From positions 558,001-622,000 of the forward strand of contig NZ_AP024814.1 of NCBI RefSeq assembly GCF_019703305.1: a DNA stretch of 64,000 nucleotides. The letters run 5' to 3'. Of this stretch, positions 30,332-39,722 are shown piece by piece. A program made the position numbers and the translations under genes. Under the pieces are notes generated by a model. That model had not been told where the DNA came from. It made no database searches and worked only from the letters and a program-made list of their open reading frames with translations. How positions within the stretch are numbered: the first letter of the stretch is position 1; every line of letters starts with the position of its first letter. This DNA is from Helicobacter sp. NHP19-003. GTDB taxonomy: Bacteria > Campylobacterota > Campylobacteria > Campylobacterales > Helicobacteraceae.

Positions 30332-32398
30332 ATGTTTTGGCTTTTGTGGCTTGTGGGCGTGGTGTGCCTGCAAGCTTTAACCATACAAACGATCCAAGAC
30401 TTGCCATTAAAACAAAAGAGTGGGCACTTTAGTGGCTATGTCTTTTACAAAAACGCCGCCCACCAGCAACTCGTTGTGCAAGGGCACTACCAACTAAGGG
30501 GCAACCAGCTCAGCCTACAAGCCCTAGAGCTTCAAAAATTACCCCCAAAGCCTAAAAAGGGCGTACCCACAAAAGACAAGTCCACAACCACGCCCCTAAG
30601 GGATCTAAAAGCCACGCAAGATTTGGGGGCGATCTTGCCCGCTAAAATCAACAAAGGCGCACACATTTACTTTAAAGACCCCGACCCTAAAAAAATGGCG
30701 CAAATGTTAGGGCTGTCCTACCAAGACTATCTCCGCTTTTCGCCCCAAGAGAGAACCACCTTTTTAAACCCCACCGCCCCACAAAGCACGCGTTTACAAC
30801 CAAGAGAAGAGAGAGAAGAAAACCCCCAAGATAGAGAGAGCAAAACACACTCAAGAGGTCGTACCTACACACCCAAAACCTACAGCACCAATACACGCTC
30901 CAAACGCACGAGCAGTACAAGAACAGGAAGTATAAGAAGCACAGGTACAAGAAGAAGTTTTAGAAGTGATGCAAGTTTAAGGGCTAGAAACACGAGCGCA
31001 AGAAGCAGTAGAAGTACCACTCCTAGCCCTACTGACACGAATGCCACAAGGGAAAGAAGCACAAGAAGCTCCACAAGTTCAAGGCGCACCACAAGCACCA
31101 CACGGGGTATACGCACAACACGCAGGGCAAGTGCAAGAAGTGTAAGTGCTAGCACACGCAGCACAAGAGGCCACATCAGCACACAAAAGGAGAGCCAAAA
31201 CCAAAACTTTAACCAATATTATAACCAAGCCCAAAACACACAGCCCCAACACTACAACCCCAGCCCAAACCAAAGTTATAACCCCCCAAACCAAAGTTAC
31301 ACTTCAGGCACAAGCGCGCCCACTTACAACCCAAGCCCCACCTACAGCCCAAGTTACATGCCCCTGCCCCTAAATTATCCACAAACCAGCACCACCACGC
31401 CAAGCACGCCAAGCCGCCAAACCCCAAATACCCCCACCACGCCCCAAGCCACACAACCCACGCCAAGCACTCTGACAGAAATCCCCAAAGAACCCTCCAA
31501 ACCCCTAGAAAAAGAACCCCCTAAAAAACCCGAAACCCCAGAAGCCCTAGAAAAACCTAAAGAACCCATAGAGCCCCAAGACACCAAGAAAGAATCCCAA
31601 GAAAAGCCCAAAATAGAAAGTAAAAAGTTAGAACCCAACCCCAAAGCCATGCTGGAAGTGCAAACACACTTAGGGATGGGGGGTGCCCAGGAGGAGGCTT
31701 GTGGGGTTTGGAGCTATGATGATGCAAAATTGCAGGCCAAACGCCCCAGTGTCATGCGCGCTTTGGATAAAGCCAGCGGGCAACTTTTAGACATCAGCCC
31801 TTGCGATTTTAGGGCAGATAGTGCTAGTGGCAAGGGGGAGGGGATCACGCTAAACTATGTAGAATTGCCCCCTGAAGTTGAAGTGCTAGGACCAACCACG
31901 AGCATGCACACTTTTATTTTAAGCAAGGCAAATTACAGCGAAAAGTTGTGTTACAAGGCAAAGACCCGCCAGTGTTTACACATTGAGCCAAACACTGCCA
32001 CAGAGTGGACCAGCACTTACTCCACCACCACCACAAGGACAACTAGGACCTACCAACGCCCCCCACAAGTGGGGCAAACCACTCCCACAGAATACAGCAC
32101 CACCACCGATGAGGTGAAAGCCCAGAGAAAAACCGACATCAAAAAGAACGACTTGCACTTAAGCCCTAAGTTTTTAGAGTTTGTAGAAGTGTATGAAAAA
32201 AAGTATTTGGATAGCCAAGTGGCGCACTCTAAAGAATATTTAGCATGGCAAGATAAATATGTCCGCCCCAAGCAGGGTACTTGCCAAGAATACCAAGTGG
32301 AAGAGTTGATTAAGAATAAAAAGGTGCGCCCGAGCATCCACAACACCAGAATCATTTGCGTCAAAAGTGGGGATTACTTACTAGAAGAAGATAAATAA
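30332..32398 (+). CDS. Large exported low-complexity protein with an Arg/Ser/Thr-rich (RS-like) domain
   Basis: Unknown protein of 688 residues. A signal peptide (about 1-15) precedes a small globular part (16-150). Residues about 170-285 are dominated by Arg, Ser and Thr in SR/TR/RS repeats, then come an Asn/Gln/Tyr/Pro stretch (286-350), a Pro/Thr stretch (351-382) and a Pro/Lys/Glu stretch (383-440). The C-terminal 250 residues look folded, with several cysteines (EEACGVWSYDD, DISPCDFR, YSEKLCYKAKTRQCLHIEP and one near the end), a Thr/Ser/Arg patch in the middle and a charged helical tail. Strong positive charge suggests binding to LPS, peptidoglycan, DNA or host polyanions. It lies 8 bases after ppc and before a TonB-dependent receptor. 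I cannot name the family. Reads well in one frame throughout, with no stop. Confidence 0.8.
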   Translation: MFWLLWLVGVVCLQALTIQTIQDLPLKQKSGHFSGYVFYKNAAHQQLVVQGHYQLRGNQLSLQALELQKLPPKPKKGVPTKDKSTTTPLRDLKATQDLGAILPAKINKGAHIYFKDPDPKKMAQMLGLSYQDYLRFSPQERTTFLNPTAPQSTRLQPREEREENPQDRESKTHSRGRTYTPKTYSTNTRSKRTSSTRTGSIRSTGTRRSFRSDASLRARNTSARSSRSTTPSPTDTNATRERSTRSSTSSRRTTSTTRGIRTTRRASARSVSASTRSTRGHISTQKESQNQNFNQYYNQAQNTQPQHYNPSPNQSYNPPNQSYTSGTSAPTYNPSPTYSPSYMPLPLNYPQTSTTTPSTPSRQTPNTPTTPQATQPTPSTLTEIPKEPSKPLEKEPPKKPETPEALEKPKEPIEPQDTKKESQEKPKIESKKLEPNPKAMLEVQTHLGMGGAQEEACGVWSYDDAKLQAKRPSVMRALDKASGQLLDISPCDFRADSASGKGEGITLNYVELPPEVEVLGPTTSMHTFILSKANYSEKLCYKAKTRQCLHIEPNTATEWTSTYSTTTTRTTRTYQRPPQVGQTTPTEYSTTTDEVKAQRKTDIKKNDLHLSPKFLEFVEVYEKKYLDSQVAHSKEYLAWQDKYVRPKQGTCQEYQVEELIKNKKVRPSIHNTRIICVKSGDYLLEEDK

Positions 32399-32445
32399 GA
32401 AGTTAATTGAACTCAATTTTTTAGAAAATCTTAAGTTTATTAGAC

Positions 32446-32451
32446 TATAAT
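32446..32451 (+). promoter_or_regulatory. -10 box for the TonB-dependent receptor gene
   Basis: TATAAT (in GACTATAATGCGC) lies in the 179-base gap before the receptor and leaves a leader of about 120 bases. The leader is very AT-rich (TTTATTAAAAAAGTTTAATT), a setting where Fur or NikR could bind, but I do not see a clean dyad. Confidence 0.5.
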
Positions 32452-32577
32452 GCGCCCGTTTTATTAAAAAAGTTTAATTTTTATTACTAGTTCTGCCCAC
32501 AGTTGAACTAAGAGCCTTCAAATTCTGTGTAATTTATGTTCAGCCTTATGAAATTTAGAGCAAGGAGTTTTTGCATC

Positions 32578-35100
32578 ATGCATAAAAGATTACTATCGGC
32601 TTTAATAGCCTCTTTGGCGTGCCAAGCGGCTTTAATGGCTAAGGACAAAACCTACACCCTAGGCAAGGTCTCTACAGCCGGACAAAGAGGTAAAACCGAT
32701 TACTCAGGGCATGTCAATCTAGGCTACAGCGGAATCACGGCTCCTAAAAGTTGGCAAGATGAAGAAGTGAAAAAATACACCGGTAGCCGCACGGTGATCT
32801 CTAACAAACAACTCACCCAGAGTGCCAACCAAAGCATTGAGGAGGCCTTGCAAAATGTCCCGGGCATGCAGGTGAGAAACACCACTGGCGTGGGGGCGAT
32901 GCCTAGCATCCAAATCCGTGGCTTTGGGGCCGGAGGCTCAGGGCACAGCGATGCCACTTTAATGTTGGTGAATGGGATTCCCGTCTATATGGCGCCTTAC
33001 TCACACATCGAGCTAGACATCTTCCCCGTTACCTTCCAATCCATCGATCGCATCGATGTGATCAAGGGCGGGGGGAGTGTGCAGTATGGCCCCAACACCT
33101 ATGGCGGGATCGTGAACATTATCACCAAGCCCATCCCCAAGCATTGGGAGAGTCAAGTGGCTGAGAGAACCACTTTTTGGGCTAAGGCGAGGAATGCTGG
33201 CTTTGCTGCCCCTCCTGGCAAAACCGGCAATCCCTCTTTCCTCAGCTCTTTGGGCAATGACATTCTTTACAATACCTATGTGAGGAGTGGGGGGATGATC
33301 AACAAGCACTTTGGCGTACAGGCGCAGGCTAACTGGGTAGATGGGCAGGGCTTTAGGGACAATAGCCCCACCAATATCCAAAACTATTGGCTGGATGGAG
33401 TCTATGACATCAACGAGAACAACGGCATCAAAGCCTACTACCAGTACTATGATTTTAAGATTGCCCAGCCCGGGAGCCTAAGCGCAGAGCAGTACCAAGA
33501 AAACCGCTTCATGAACGGACGCCCTTACAACTCCAAAGGGGGGCGTTCCCAGCGCTTTGGCATTGTGTATGAAAACCGCTTTGGCGACTTAGAAAGAGTG
33601 GGCGGGACATTTAGTTTCACCTACTATGGGCAGTTCATGACTAGGGATTTTCAGGTGAGCTCTAGCTACAACAGCGCGAACATGGTCACTTGTTACAGCG
33701 CAGCAAGCTGTGCAGCCCAGGGACTTAGTGGCTATAACCTAGCCGTGCCCTACTATGCCACAAACTACAATGGCTGGGGAGAGGTGGAAAACCCTGTGCG
33801 TTCCATCAACAACGCCTTTGAACCCAAGGTCAATTTAGTTGTCAACACTGGTAAGGTTAAGCAGACTTTCATCACTGGTTTGCGTTTCATGACCACCACC
33901 TTTTTGCAACGCCAATACATGAACACCAATGATTGTCCAACTATAAAAAGCGGAGAGGGGGCGGGCTTTTTGTGTGACGGAGCCAATGTCATGAGCGGCT
34001 GGGAACCCCACATCAAGCATGGGCTATACAAAAACTGGAACGATTGGCGCAACAATTACACCGCCGTGTATTTGAGCGATCGCATCGAGACTTGGAATGG
34101 GCGCTTTTTTGTGGTGCCTGGTCTACGCTATGCTTTGGTGCAGTATCAAAATGAAAATGCAGCTAATTGGGCCACCATTCCGCAAGCTGTCTTGAAAAAA
34201 ATTGCCCACATGAACAACTGGATGCCCTCGACCAATATTGGTTTTATCCCGGTGCAGGGCGATCACACACTGCTCACCTACTTTAACTACCAACGCTCCT
34301 ATGTGCCGCCCCAATTAGATGTCTTGAGCTATGGTGGAGCAGAGTACTTTACCCAGCACTTTGATGAGGTAGAGGCAGGCGCGCGCTATACCTATAAAAG
34401 CAACTTTAGTTTTAACGCCGACTATTTCCGCATTTGGGCTCGCGATTTTGCCACAGGGCAATATTCTATTTACACCAGCGGGCCTATGAAGGGCAATGTG
34501 CGCCCCGTCAATGGCTACTCACAAGGTGTGGAGCTGGAAATGTATTACCGCCCCATTAAGGGCTTGCAACTGCATGCTGCCTTTAACTACATTGACACGC
34601 GCGTTACAAGCCATGGACCTTTAACAGACTTAAATGGCGATGTGTTGCCCGGGACAAGCTATAACAAGCACTTCCCCTTTGTGAGCCCTTATCAGTTCAT
34701 CTTGGATGCGCGCTACACTTACCGCAAAACCACCTTTGGTTTGTCTAGCTACTTTTATAGCCGGGCTTATAGTGGCATTAGCAACAGCGCGGCAGGGGGC
34801 TATTATGGCACGCAGTACTACAGCGGTGGCGCTAACTTTGAGAGTGTGTTAAACAGCGGTTATCAATGTGCAGCCTGGTGTATGACCCAACATGAGGGGA
34901 TGTTGCCTTGGTATTGGGTGTGGAATATCCAAGTGAGCCAAGTCTTTTGGGAGAGCGGACGGCATAAAATTGTGGGGAGTTTACAGGTCAACAATATCTT
35001 TAACATGAAGTATTTCTTCACGGGGATTGGCTCTAGCCCTGCAGGCTTACAACCCGGCCCCGGGCGCTCTGTTACAGCGTATTTGAGCTACACTTTTTAG
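32578..35100 (+). CDS. TonB-dependent outer-membrane receptor, FecA-like
   Basis: Outer-membrane transporter of 840 residues. ATG at 32578 follows AAGGAG by ten bases and starts a signal peptide (MHKRLLSALIASLACQAALM). The plug domain shows SIEEALQNVPGMQVRN, IQIRGFGAGGSG, LVNGIPVYMAPYSHI and RIDVIKGGGSVQYGPNTYGG, then INIITKP-type sequence. A 22-strand barrel follows and ends with the terminal Phe (VTAYLSYTF). The pattern fits the Helicobacter FecA group (ferric citrate-type or nickel). The substrate cannot be told. No TonB/ExbB genes are adjacent. It is the only gene of its transcript apart from flgG downstream, which has its own promoter. Confidence 0.92.
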   Translation: MHKRLLSALIASLACQAALMAKDKTYTLGKVSTAGQRGKTDYSGHVNLGYSGITAPKSWQDEEVKKYTGSRTVISNKQLTQSANQSIEEALQNVPGMQVRNTTGVGAMPSIQIRGFGAGGSGHSDATLMLVNGIPVYMAPYSHIELDIFPVTFQSIDRIDVIKGGGSVQYGPNTYGGIVNIITKPIPKHWESQVAERTTFWAKARNAGFAAPPGKTGNPSFLSSLGNDILYNTYVRSGGMINKHFGVQAQANWVDGQGFRDNSPTNIQNYWLDGVYDINENNGIKAYYQYYDFKIAQPGSLSAEQYQENRFMNGRPYNSKGGRSQRFGIVYENRFGDLERVGGTFSFTYYGQFMTRDFQVSSSYNSANMVTCYSAASCAAQGLSGYNLAVPYYATNYNGWGEVENPVRSINNAFEPKVNLVVNTGKVKQTFITGLRFMTTTFLQRQYMNTNDCPTIKSGEGAGFLCDGANVMSGWEPHIKHGLYKNWNDWRNNYTAVYLSDRIETWNGRFFVVPGLRYALVQYQNENAANWATIPQAVLKKIAHMNNWMPSTNIGFIPVQGDHTLLTYFNYQRSYVPPQLDVLSYGGAEYFTQHFDEVEAGARYTYKSNFSFNADYFRIWARDFATGQYSIYTSGPMKGNVRPVNGYSQGVELEMYYRPIKGLQLHAAFNYIDTRVTSHGPLTDLNGDVLPGTSYNKHFPFVSPYQFILDARYTYRKTTFGLSSYFYSRAYSGISNSAAGGYYGTQYYSGGANFESVLNSGYQCAAWCMTQHEGMLPWYWVWNIQVSQVFWESGRHKIVGSLQVNNIFNMKYFFTGIGSSPAGLQPGPGRSVTAYLSYTF

Positions 35101-35129
35101 AATTTTGGAGGGGATTAGGATATTTAGGC

Positions 35130-35135
35130 TATAAT
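35130..35135 (+). promoter_or_regulatory. -10 box for flgG
   Basis: TATAAT in the context GGCTATAATGGGG, 32 bases before the flgG ATG. It looks like a housekeeping sigma factor box; no sigma-54 GG-N10-GC or sigma-28 GCCGATAA element is seen in this gap. Confidence 0.55.
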
Positions 35136-35166
35136 GGGGCCTAAATTTCATCAGCAAAGGCTATCC

Positions 35167-35955
35167 ATGTTGCGATCTCTTTATAGCGCCACTACCGGAA
35201 TGTTAGGCCAACAAACCCACATTGACACCACTTCTAACAACATTGCCAATGTCAACACCGTGGGCTTTAAACGCCAAAGAGCGGACTTCAACGACCTTTT
35301 TTACCAAGCTTTGCAATACGCCGGCACTTCCACCTCGGATACCACAAAATCGCCCAATGGGATCGAAGTGGGGCTGGGGGTACGCACTTCTAGCGTGACC
35401 AAGATGTTTTCTCAAGGCAGCCCTAAAGAGACTGAAAATAATTTAGACTTAGCCATCACGGGCAAGGGCTTTTTTCAGATCCAAATGCCTGATGGCTCGA
35501 CAGCCTATACCCGCGCGGGCAACTTTAAAATTGACGATCAGGGCAATATGGTGACGACTGAGGGCTACCCTCTCATTCCCCAAATCACTTTCCCCCAAGA
35601 CACCACCCAAATTAGCATTGGCGTAGATGGCACAGTGAGCGTAACTCAGGGCAATGCCAGCACTTCTAATGTGATCGGGCAGATCACTTTAGCTAATTTT
35701 ATCAACCCCGCCGGCTTGCACGCCTTAGGCGATAATTTACTCGCCGTAACCTCCGCCAGCGGCCCGGCGATTGTGGGCAATCCTAATGGAGATGGTTATG
35801 GGCAATTGCGTCAAGGCTTCTTGGAGTTGAGCAATGTGCGCTTGGTTGAGGAGATGACCGACTTGATCACCGCCCAAAGGGCATATGAGGCCAACTCTAA
35901 GACGATCCAAACCGCAGATAACATGTTGCAGACGGTCAATAGCCTAAAACGCTAG
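35167..35955 (+). CDS. flgG: Flagellar distal rod protein FlgG
   Basis: Distal rod subunit of 262 residues, standard length. The N-terminal rod motif reads MLRSLYSATTGMLGQQTHID then TTSNNIANVNTVGFKRQRADF, and the C-terminus reads LSNVRLVEEMTDLITAQRAYEANSK then IQTADNMLQTVNSLKR; both are hallmarks of FlgG. I start at ATG 35167, which matches the conserved N-terminus, rather than the longer frame. Typical of Helicobacter, it is not in a large rod operon. Confidence 0.97.
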   Translation: MLRSLYSATTGMLGQQTHIDTTSNNIANVNTVGFKRQRADFNDLFYQALQYAGTSTSDTTKSPNGIEVGLGVRTSSVTKMFSQGSPKETENNLDLAITGKGFFQIQMPDGSTAYTRAGNFKIDDQGNMVTTEGYPLIPQITFPQDTTQISIGVDGTVSVTQGNASTSNVIGQITLANFINPAGLHALGDNLLAVTSASGPAIVGNPNGDGYGQLRQGFLELSNVRLVEEMTDLITAQRAYEANSKTIQTADNMLQTVNSLKR

Positions 35956-36035
35956 AGTTTTGAAAGGGAGGGTTGTTTTTTTGGTTTTATGTTTTTATTC
36001 CTCTGTGTTAGAGCGCGGGGGCTGTTTGATTTTGT

Positions 36036-37076
36036 GTGGTTTTTATGTTTTATGTTTTTGGATTTTTGCTCCTCTGTTGCCTTCAAGCCGCTGCAAGCCC
36101 TTTATATCCCTCTTTGCTAGATGTCCCCACACCTTTAGTTCCCTATAAAAAACAATACATTAACCTGCTCTCTGAAAACGATGCCTATGTTTATCCGGCC
36201 GATCGCTACTACAGCGCAGGAAATCGTATCAGCTACACGAGTAAAGAATATAATTTTTGGGGTGCGGCTTATGCACACTCTTGGATGGCCTGGAGTCGTT
36301 ATTTAACCTTGATGATCCACTCCCCTAAAATGACTCGTTTTAATGTGAGCATGACTCAGACCATGTACACGCCACACTTAAATAGCCATACTAGCGAAGC
36401 GATCGTTGTGGGCGATCACCTCTATGCGGGTTGGTTAAGAGCTAGTCTTGCCCTCTTCCAACGCGCCCCGCATGCCCTCGAGAGAATCTTGATTTCTCTA
36501 GGCACAGTGGGGCCCAATTCGATGGCCGGACAAACCCAAAATTGGTTGCATGGGCTATGGGGTGATAAAACCTTTCAAGGTTGGCATAACCAATTGCGCG
36601 ATGAATTCATCTTCCAATTCAATTACCAGTGGCTGTATCAAGTCTATATCCTCAAAACGCGTTTTTTTAGCATGGATATTCTGCCCGCTGTGGACATTGC
36701 CCTGGGCAATGCCATCACCCATGTACGCCTCGGTTCGCTTCTTAGATTTGGGTATAACCTAGACACAGATTTTGGACCGAATAAAATTGGATCTCTTTTT
36801 AGCGGAGGGCAACCTTTTAGCAACCGCTTTTCTTTTTACTTTTTCATAGGGGCTAGCGGGAGTTACCAACCTATCGATATTTTTATCCAGGGCAATAGCC
36901 CTCAAACTAGAGGGATCACCCATCTACCCGATGCACTCTATGCTGTAGAGGGTGGGTTTGCTCTGCTTTATCGAGGATTTCGTCTGTCCTTCATTGCCAC
37001 CAACTTGAGCAAGGGATTTGAGGAGCAACCCTTAAGCCACAATATCGGTACTGTTGAACTTGATATCGCCTTTTAA
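36036..37076 (+). CDS. lpxR: Outer-membrane lipid A 3'-O-deacylase LpxR
   Basis: Predicted 346-residue beta-barrel enzyme (DUF2219) that removes acyl chains from the 3' position of lipid A, lowering its endotoxicity. After a signal peptide (about 1-20) come the active-site block LLSENDAYVYPADRYYSAGNRISYTS (Asn48, Asp49) and GPNSMAGQTQNWLHGLWGDK with the likely catalytic His172, then GWHNQLRDE. The C-terminus is a strand ending in Phe (VELDIAF). H. pylori LpxR is HP0694 as I recall. GTG at 36036 or ATG at 36045 may be the start; neither has a strong ribosome site. It lies 80 bases after flgG and is convergent with dxs. Confidence 0.88.
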   Translation: MVFMFYVFGFLLLCCLQAAASPLYPSLLDVPTPLVPYKKQYINLLSENDAYVYPADRYYSAGNRISYTSKEYNFWGAAYAHSWMAWSRYLTLMIHSPKMTRFNVSMTQTMYTPHLNSHTSEAIVVGDHLYAGWLRASLALFQRAPHALERILISLGTVGPNSMAGQTQNWLHGLWGDKTFQGWHNQLRDEFIFQFNYQWLYQVYILKTRFFSMDILPAVDIALGNAITHVRLGSLLRFGYNLDTDFGPNKIGSLFSGGQPFSNRFSFYFFIGASGSYQPIDIFIQGNSPQTRGITHLPDALYAVEGGFALLYRGFRLSFIATNLSKGFEEQPLSHNIGTVELDIAF

Positions 37077-37103
37077 AAGAGGGATGCTTGATCAAACTCC
37101 AAA

Positions 37104-38921
37104 TCACACCACGCCCAATACTCTCTTAGCTAAACTAGCGGGATCGATCTGTAAAGATCGCTCCACGAGGGCAATGTTGCCATGTGTGGGGTACAAGTCG
37201 GCGATTTCAAAACTTTCCACATACAACCCGCCTACAAACTCTAACAACGCGCTCCCCACACCTCCCATCAAATACGAATCGCTAAAGACATAGATTTTAG
37301 AGTATCTAGGCAAAATCTCCTTCAATGCGCCATCTAGGGGCTTTAAAAAACATAAATCGAGCAAAGCCACTTTGAGCCCCTGAGCCTCTACGAGTTTTAA
37401 GGTTTCATACGCCCGCCCCACCCCATTGCCATAGCCCACAAATAAAATATCCCCTTCTGGCTTTAGAAACGCGCACTGCCCCCACACATAGGGCTTGGAT
37501 TCAAAGACCCCCTCTTCTAGCAAAAACGCTCCCCGTGGGTAGCGGAAAGCACATGGCCCTGCTGTGTGTTCTTTAGCAAAGTGTATCGCCTGTTGCAAAG
37601 TGGCGTTGTCCCTTGGGGCTAGTAGGGTCATGTTAGGGATAGGGCGCAAATAGGCAATGTCTAGCAGGCCTTGGTGGGTTTCGCCATCTTCACCCACAAT
37701 TCCGGCACGATCGATGGCAAATTTTACGGGTAAAGACATGATCCCTACATCGTGCACGATCTGATCAAACGCCCTTTGTAAAAAGGTGGAGTAAATGCTC
37801 ACAAAGGGTTTAAAGCCCTCTTTGGCTAAAGCTGCCATAGAAGTTACGGCGTGTTGCTCAGCAATGCCGACATCCCAAAACCTCTCAGGGTAGCTGTCTA
37901 TGAGTTTGCCAAGCCCTGTGCCCCCGGGCATAGCCGCCGTAACCCCCACGATTTTATCATCAAGGCTTGCTAGCTCAAAAAGGGTCTTTGAGTATATTTG
38001 TGTGGGGTTAGCAATTTTGGGCGCACTTTTAAGGCTTTGCCCCGTTTTTAAATCAAAGGGCCCCACGCCATGCCATTTTTCATACTTCCCCTCTGCCATC
38101 TTATAGCCCTTGCCCTTCGTGGTTTGGGCATGGATGATTAGGGGGGTTTTGGTGTCTTTGGCCAATTTTAAGGCTTGGGTGATCGCCTCTAAATCGTGCC
38201 CGTCAATGGGCCCCATATAGCTGATGCCCAGCTCTTCAAAGAAAATCCCCGGGGTGATGAGCTTTAAGGACTCTTCAAAGCGGTTGGCTAGATAATTCAC
38301 CCCCTCGGGCATAGACTTTAAAACGCTCTTGATTTTGTCCCTAAAGGATTGGTAAAGGGGGCGTGCCATGAGTTGCGATAAAGCGTTGCTGATCGCGCCT
38401 ATGGGTTTGGCGATGCTCATCTCATTGTCATTGAGCAAGATCACCAGGGGGTATTTGCGATCGCCTAATTCATCTAGGGCCTCATAGGCTAGCCCTGCGC
38501 TAAGACTGCCATCACCAATCATTGCAACGGGTACTTCACTCTTGCCCTTTAAAGCGTAAGCCTTAGCCACACCCACCCCTACAGATAAAGCCGTGGAGCT
38601 GTGTCCGGCGATGAAGTAATCATAGGGCGACTCACTGGGACGCACAAACCCGCTAAGCCCGTCCATTTGGCGCAAGGTATCAAAGGCTTCAAAGCGTCCC
38701 GTTAAGAGTTTATGGGCATAAGCTTGGTGGCTGGTGTCAAAGATGAAGGTGTGTTTATCCTTGTCAAACACGCTGTGCAAACCCACAATGAGTTCAATCG
38801 CCCCGAGTGAGGAACTTAAGTGCCCTCCGTGTGCGCTCACCACTTCTAAAATCCGCCCTCTAAGCTGGGCGCACACTTGCTCTAAATGGGGCAAATCTCG
38901 CTGATAAACTTCTAGGTCCAT
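37104..38921 (-). CDS. dxs: 1-deoxy-D-xylulose-5-phosphate synthase
   Basis: First enzyme of the MEP isoprenoid pathway (pyruvate plus glyceraldehyde 3-phosphate), 605 residues, thiamine-diphosphate dependent. Visible motifs are HGGHLSSSLGAIEL near residue 34, AGHSSTALSVGVGVAKAYA, the ThDP motif GDGSLSAGLAYEALDEL with ILLNDNEMSI, and DIAEQHAV-type sequence (VGIAEQHAVTSMAALA) in the second domain. The third domain (LFVGYGNGVGRAYETL) is complete. fliF-fliG-fliH-dxs matches H. pylori HP0351-0354 as I recall it. Confidence 0.97.
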   Translation of the reverse strand: MDLEVYQRDLPHLEQVCAQLRGRILEVVSAHGGHLSSSLGAIELIVGLHSVFDKDKHTFIFDTSHQAYAHKLLTGRFEAFDTLRQMDGLSGFVRPSESPYDYFIAGHSSTALSVGVGVAKAYALKGKSEVPVAMIGDGSLSAGLAYEALDELGDRKYPLVILLNDNEMSIAKPIGAISNALSQLMARPLYQSFRDKIKSVLKSMPEGVNYLANRFEESLKLITPGIFFEELGISYMGPIDGHDLEAITQALKLAKDTKTPLIIHAQTTKGKGYKMAEGKYEKWHGVGPFDLKTGQSLKSAPKIANPTQIYSKTLFELASLDDKIVGVTAAMPGGTGLGKLIDSYPERFWDVGIAEQHAVTSMAALAKEGFKPFVSIYSTFLQRAFDQIVHDVGIMSLPVKFAIDRAGIVGEDGETHQGLLDIAYLRPIPNMTLLAPRDNATLQQAIHFAKEHTAGPCAFRYPRGAFLLEEGVFESKPYVWGQCAFLKPEGDILFVGYGNGVGRAYETLKLVEAQGLKVALLDLCFLKPLDGALKEILPRYSKIYVFSDSYLMGGVGSALLEFVGGLYVESFEIADLYPTHGNIALVERSLQIDPASLAKRVLGVV

Positions 38922-38930
38922 GCTTTGTAT

Positions 38931-39722
38931 TTATGCCTTTAAATTGTCTAACACGCTCTCTTTCAAATTCTTATAGCGTGTCATTAAATTACCATCGATG
39001 TTGCCCTGTGAGCTGGTGATCAAAACCCCGCCCTTGGCGATCGCATCGCTGGGTTCTAGCTTGATTTTGGGTAGGTCTTTAAGATTTTGGGAGAGATAGG
39101 GGTAGTCTAAAGTGTTGACCTTCACACAAATGTCGGTCGCGTCCATGATGTTCTTTAAGAGCTCTTTGGCTAAGGCCAGTGCGACCTCTTGGCTCTTTTC
39201 CTCCACTTCTTTAACGATCACCTCTTTGGCGATCTCTACGGCGATGGCGCTGAGTTCCTTTTCTAGGGCTTCTAGGTGGCTTTGGGATTGTTGCATTTTT
39301 TGGTCAATAGCAGTGAGCGATTGCAGGAGGTGAGTCTTTTCTTCGTCAATGCTTGCGCTTAAGTCCTCTTTGGCCTTTTGCTCGCCCTCCTTAAAGCCTA
39401 TTTTATAATTGTCCTCTCTGGTTTGTTGTAAGAGATTTTGGTTTTCCTCTTGGCTCTTTTCAAACTGCATTTGGAGTTTGGCAAGCTGGCCTGAGAGTTC
39501 ATCGGTTTTTTTGAGTAGGCACTCAATGAGATCGTTTTCTAGCTGGATGGAGCGCTCGAGATGTGCGTCCTCTTGGGGGGGCTCGGGCTGCTCTTTTTTG
39601 GGCTTTTTCTCCTCGGGCTCTTCAGCGGCGATTTCAGCGAAAGATTTAAAGGTGTAGCGCTTGATTGTGTGCTTGTCAAGGTCCTCTTTGGGGATTAAAT
39701 TCTCATCGCTAAAGTTATTCAA
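38931..39722 (-). CDS. fliH: Flagellar export regulator FliH
   Basis: Cytoplasmic regulator of the FliI ATPase, 263 residues. The N-terminus is short and charged; residues about 45-150 form a long Glu/Gln/Lys coiled coil (RSIQLENDLIECLLKKTDEL...), and the C-terminal domain (IAVEIAKEVIVKEVEEK...VKVNTLDYPYLSQNL) matches the FliH/YscL family. It overlaps fliG by 8 bases and follows fliF-fliG in order, which supports the call since the sequence itself is low in complexity. Confidence 0.9.
   Translation of the reverse strand: MNNFSDENLIPKEDLDKHTIKRYTFKSFAEIAAEEPEEKKPKKEQPEPPQEDAHLERSIQLENDLIECLLKKTDELSGQLAKLQMQFEKSQEENQNLLQQTREDNYKIGFKEGEQKAKEDLSASIDEEKTHLLQSLTAIDQKMQQSQSHLEALEKELSAIAVEIAKEVIVKEVEEKSQEVALALAKELLKNIMDATDICVKVNTLDYPYLSQNLKDLPKIKLEPSDAIAKGGVLITSSQGNIDGNLMTRYKNLKESVLDNLKA

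Noticed and set aside
30838-31185. CRISPR-like or tandem DNA repeat
   Set aside because: The repeats are short, imperfect, in frame and encode the RS-rich domain; there are no unique spacers of constant size.
30880-31466. Leftward Leu/Val- and Gly/Trp-rich frames opposite the RS-rich gene
   Set aside because: They arise from the biased AGA/AGC/ACA and CCA/AAC codons on the other strand.
32399-32577. Fur or NikR operator before the TonB-dependent receptor
   Set aside because: The leader is very AT-rich, but I could not find a clean dyad matching either consensus, so I did not annotate one.
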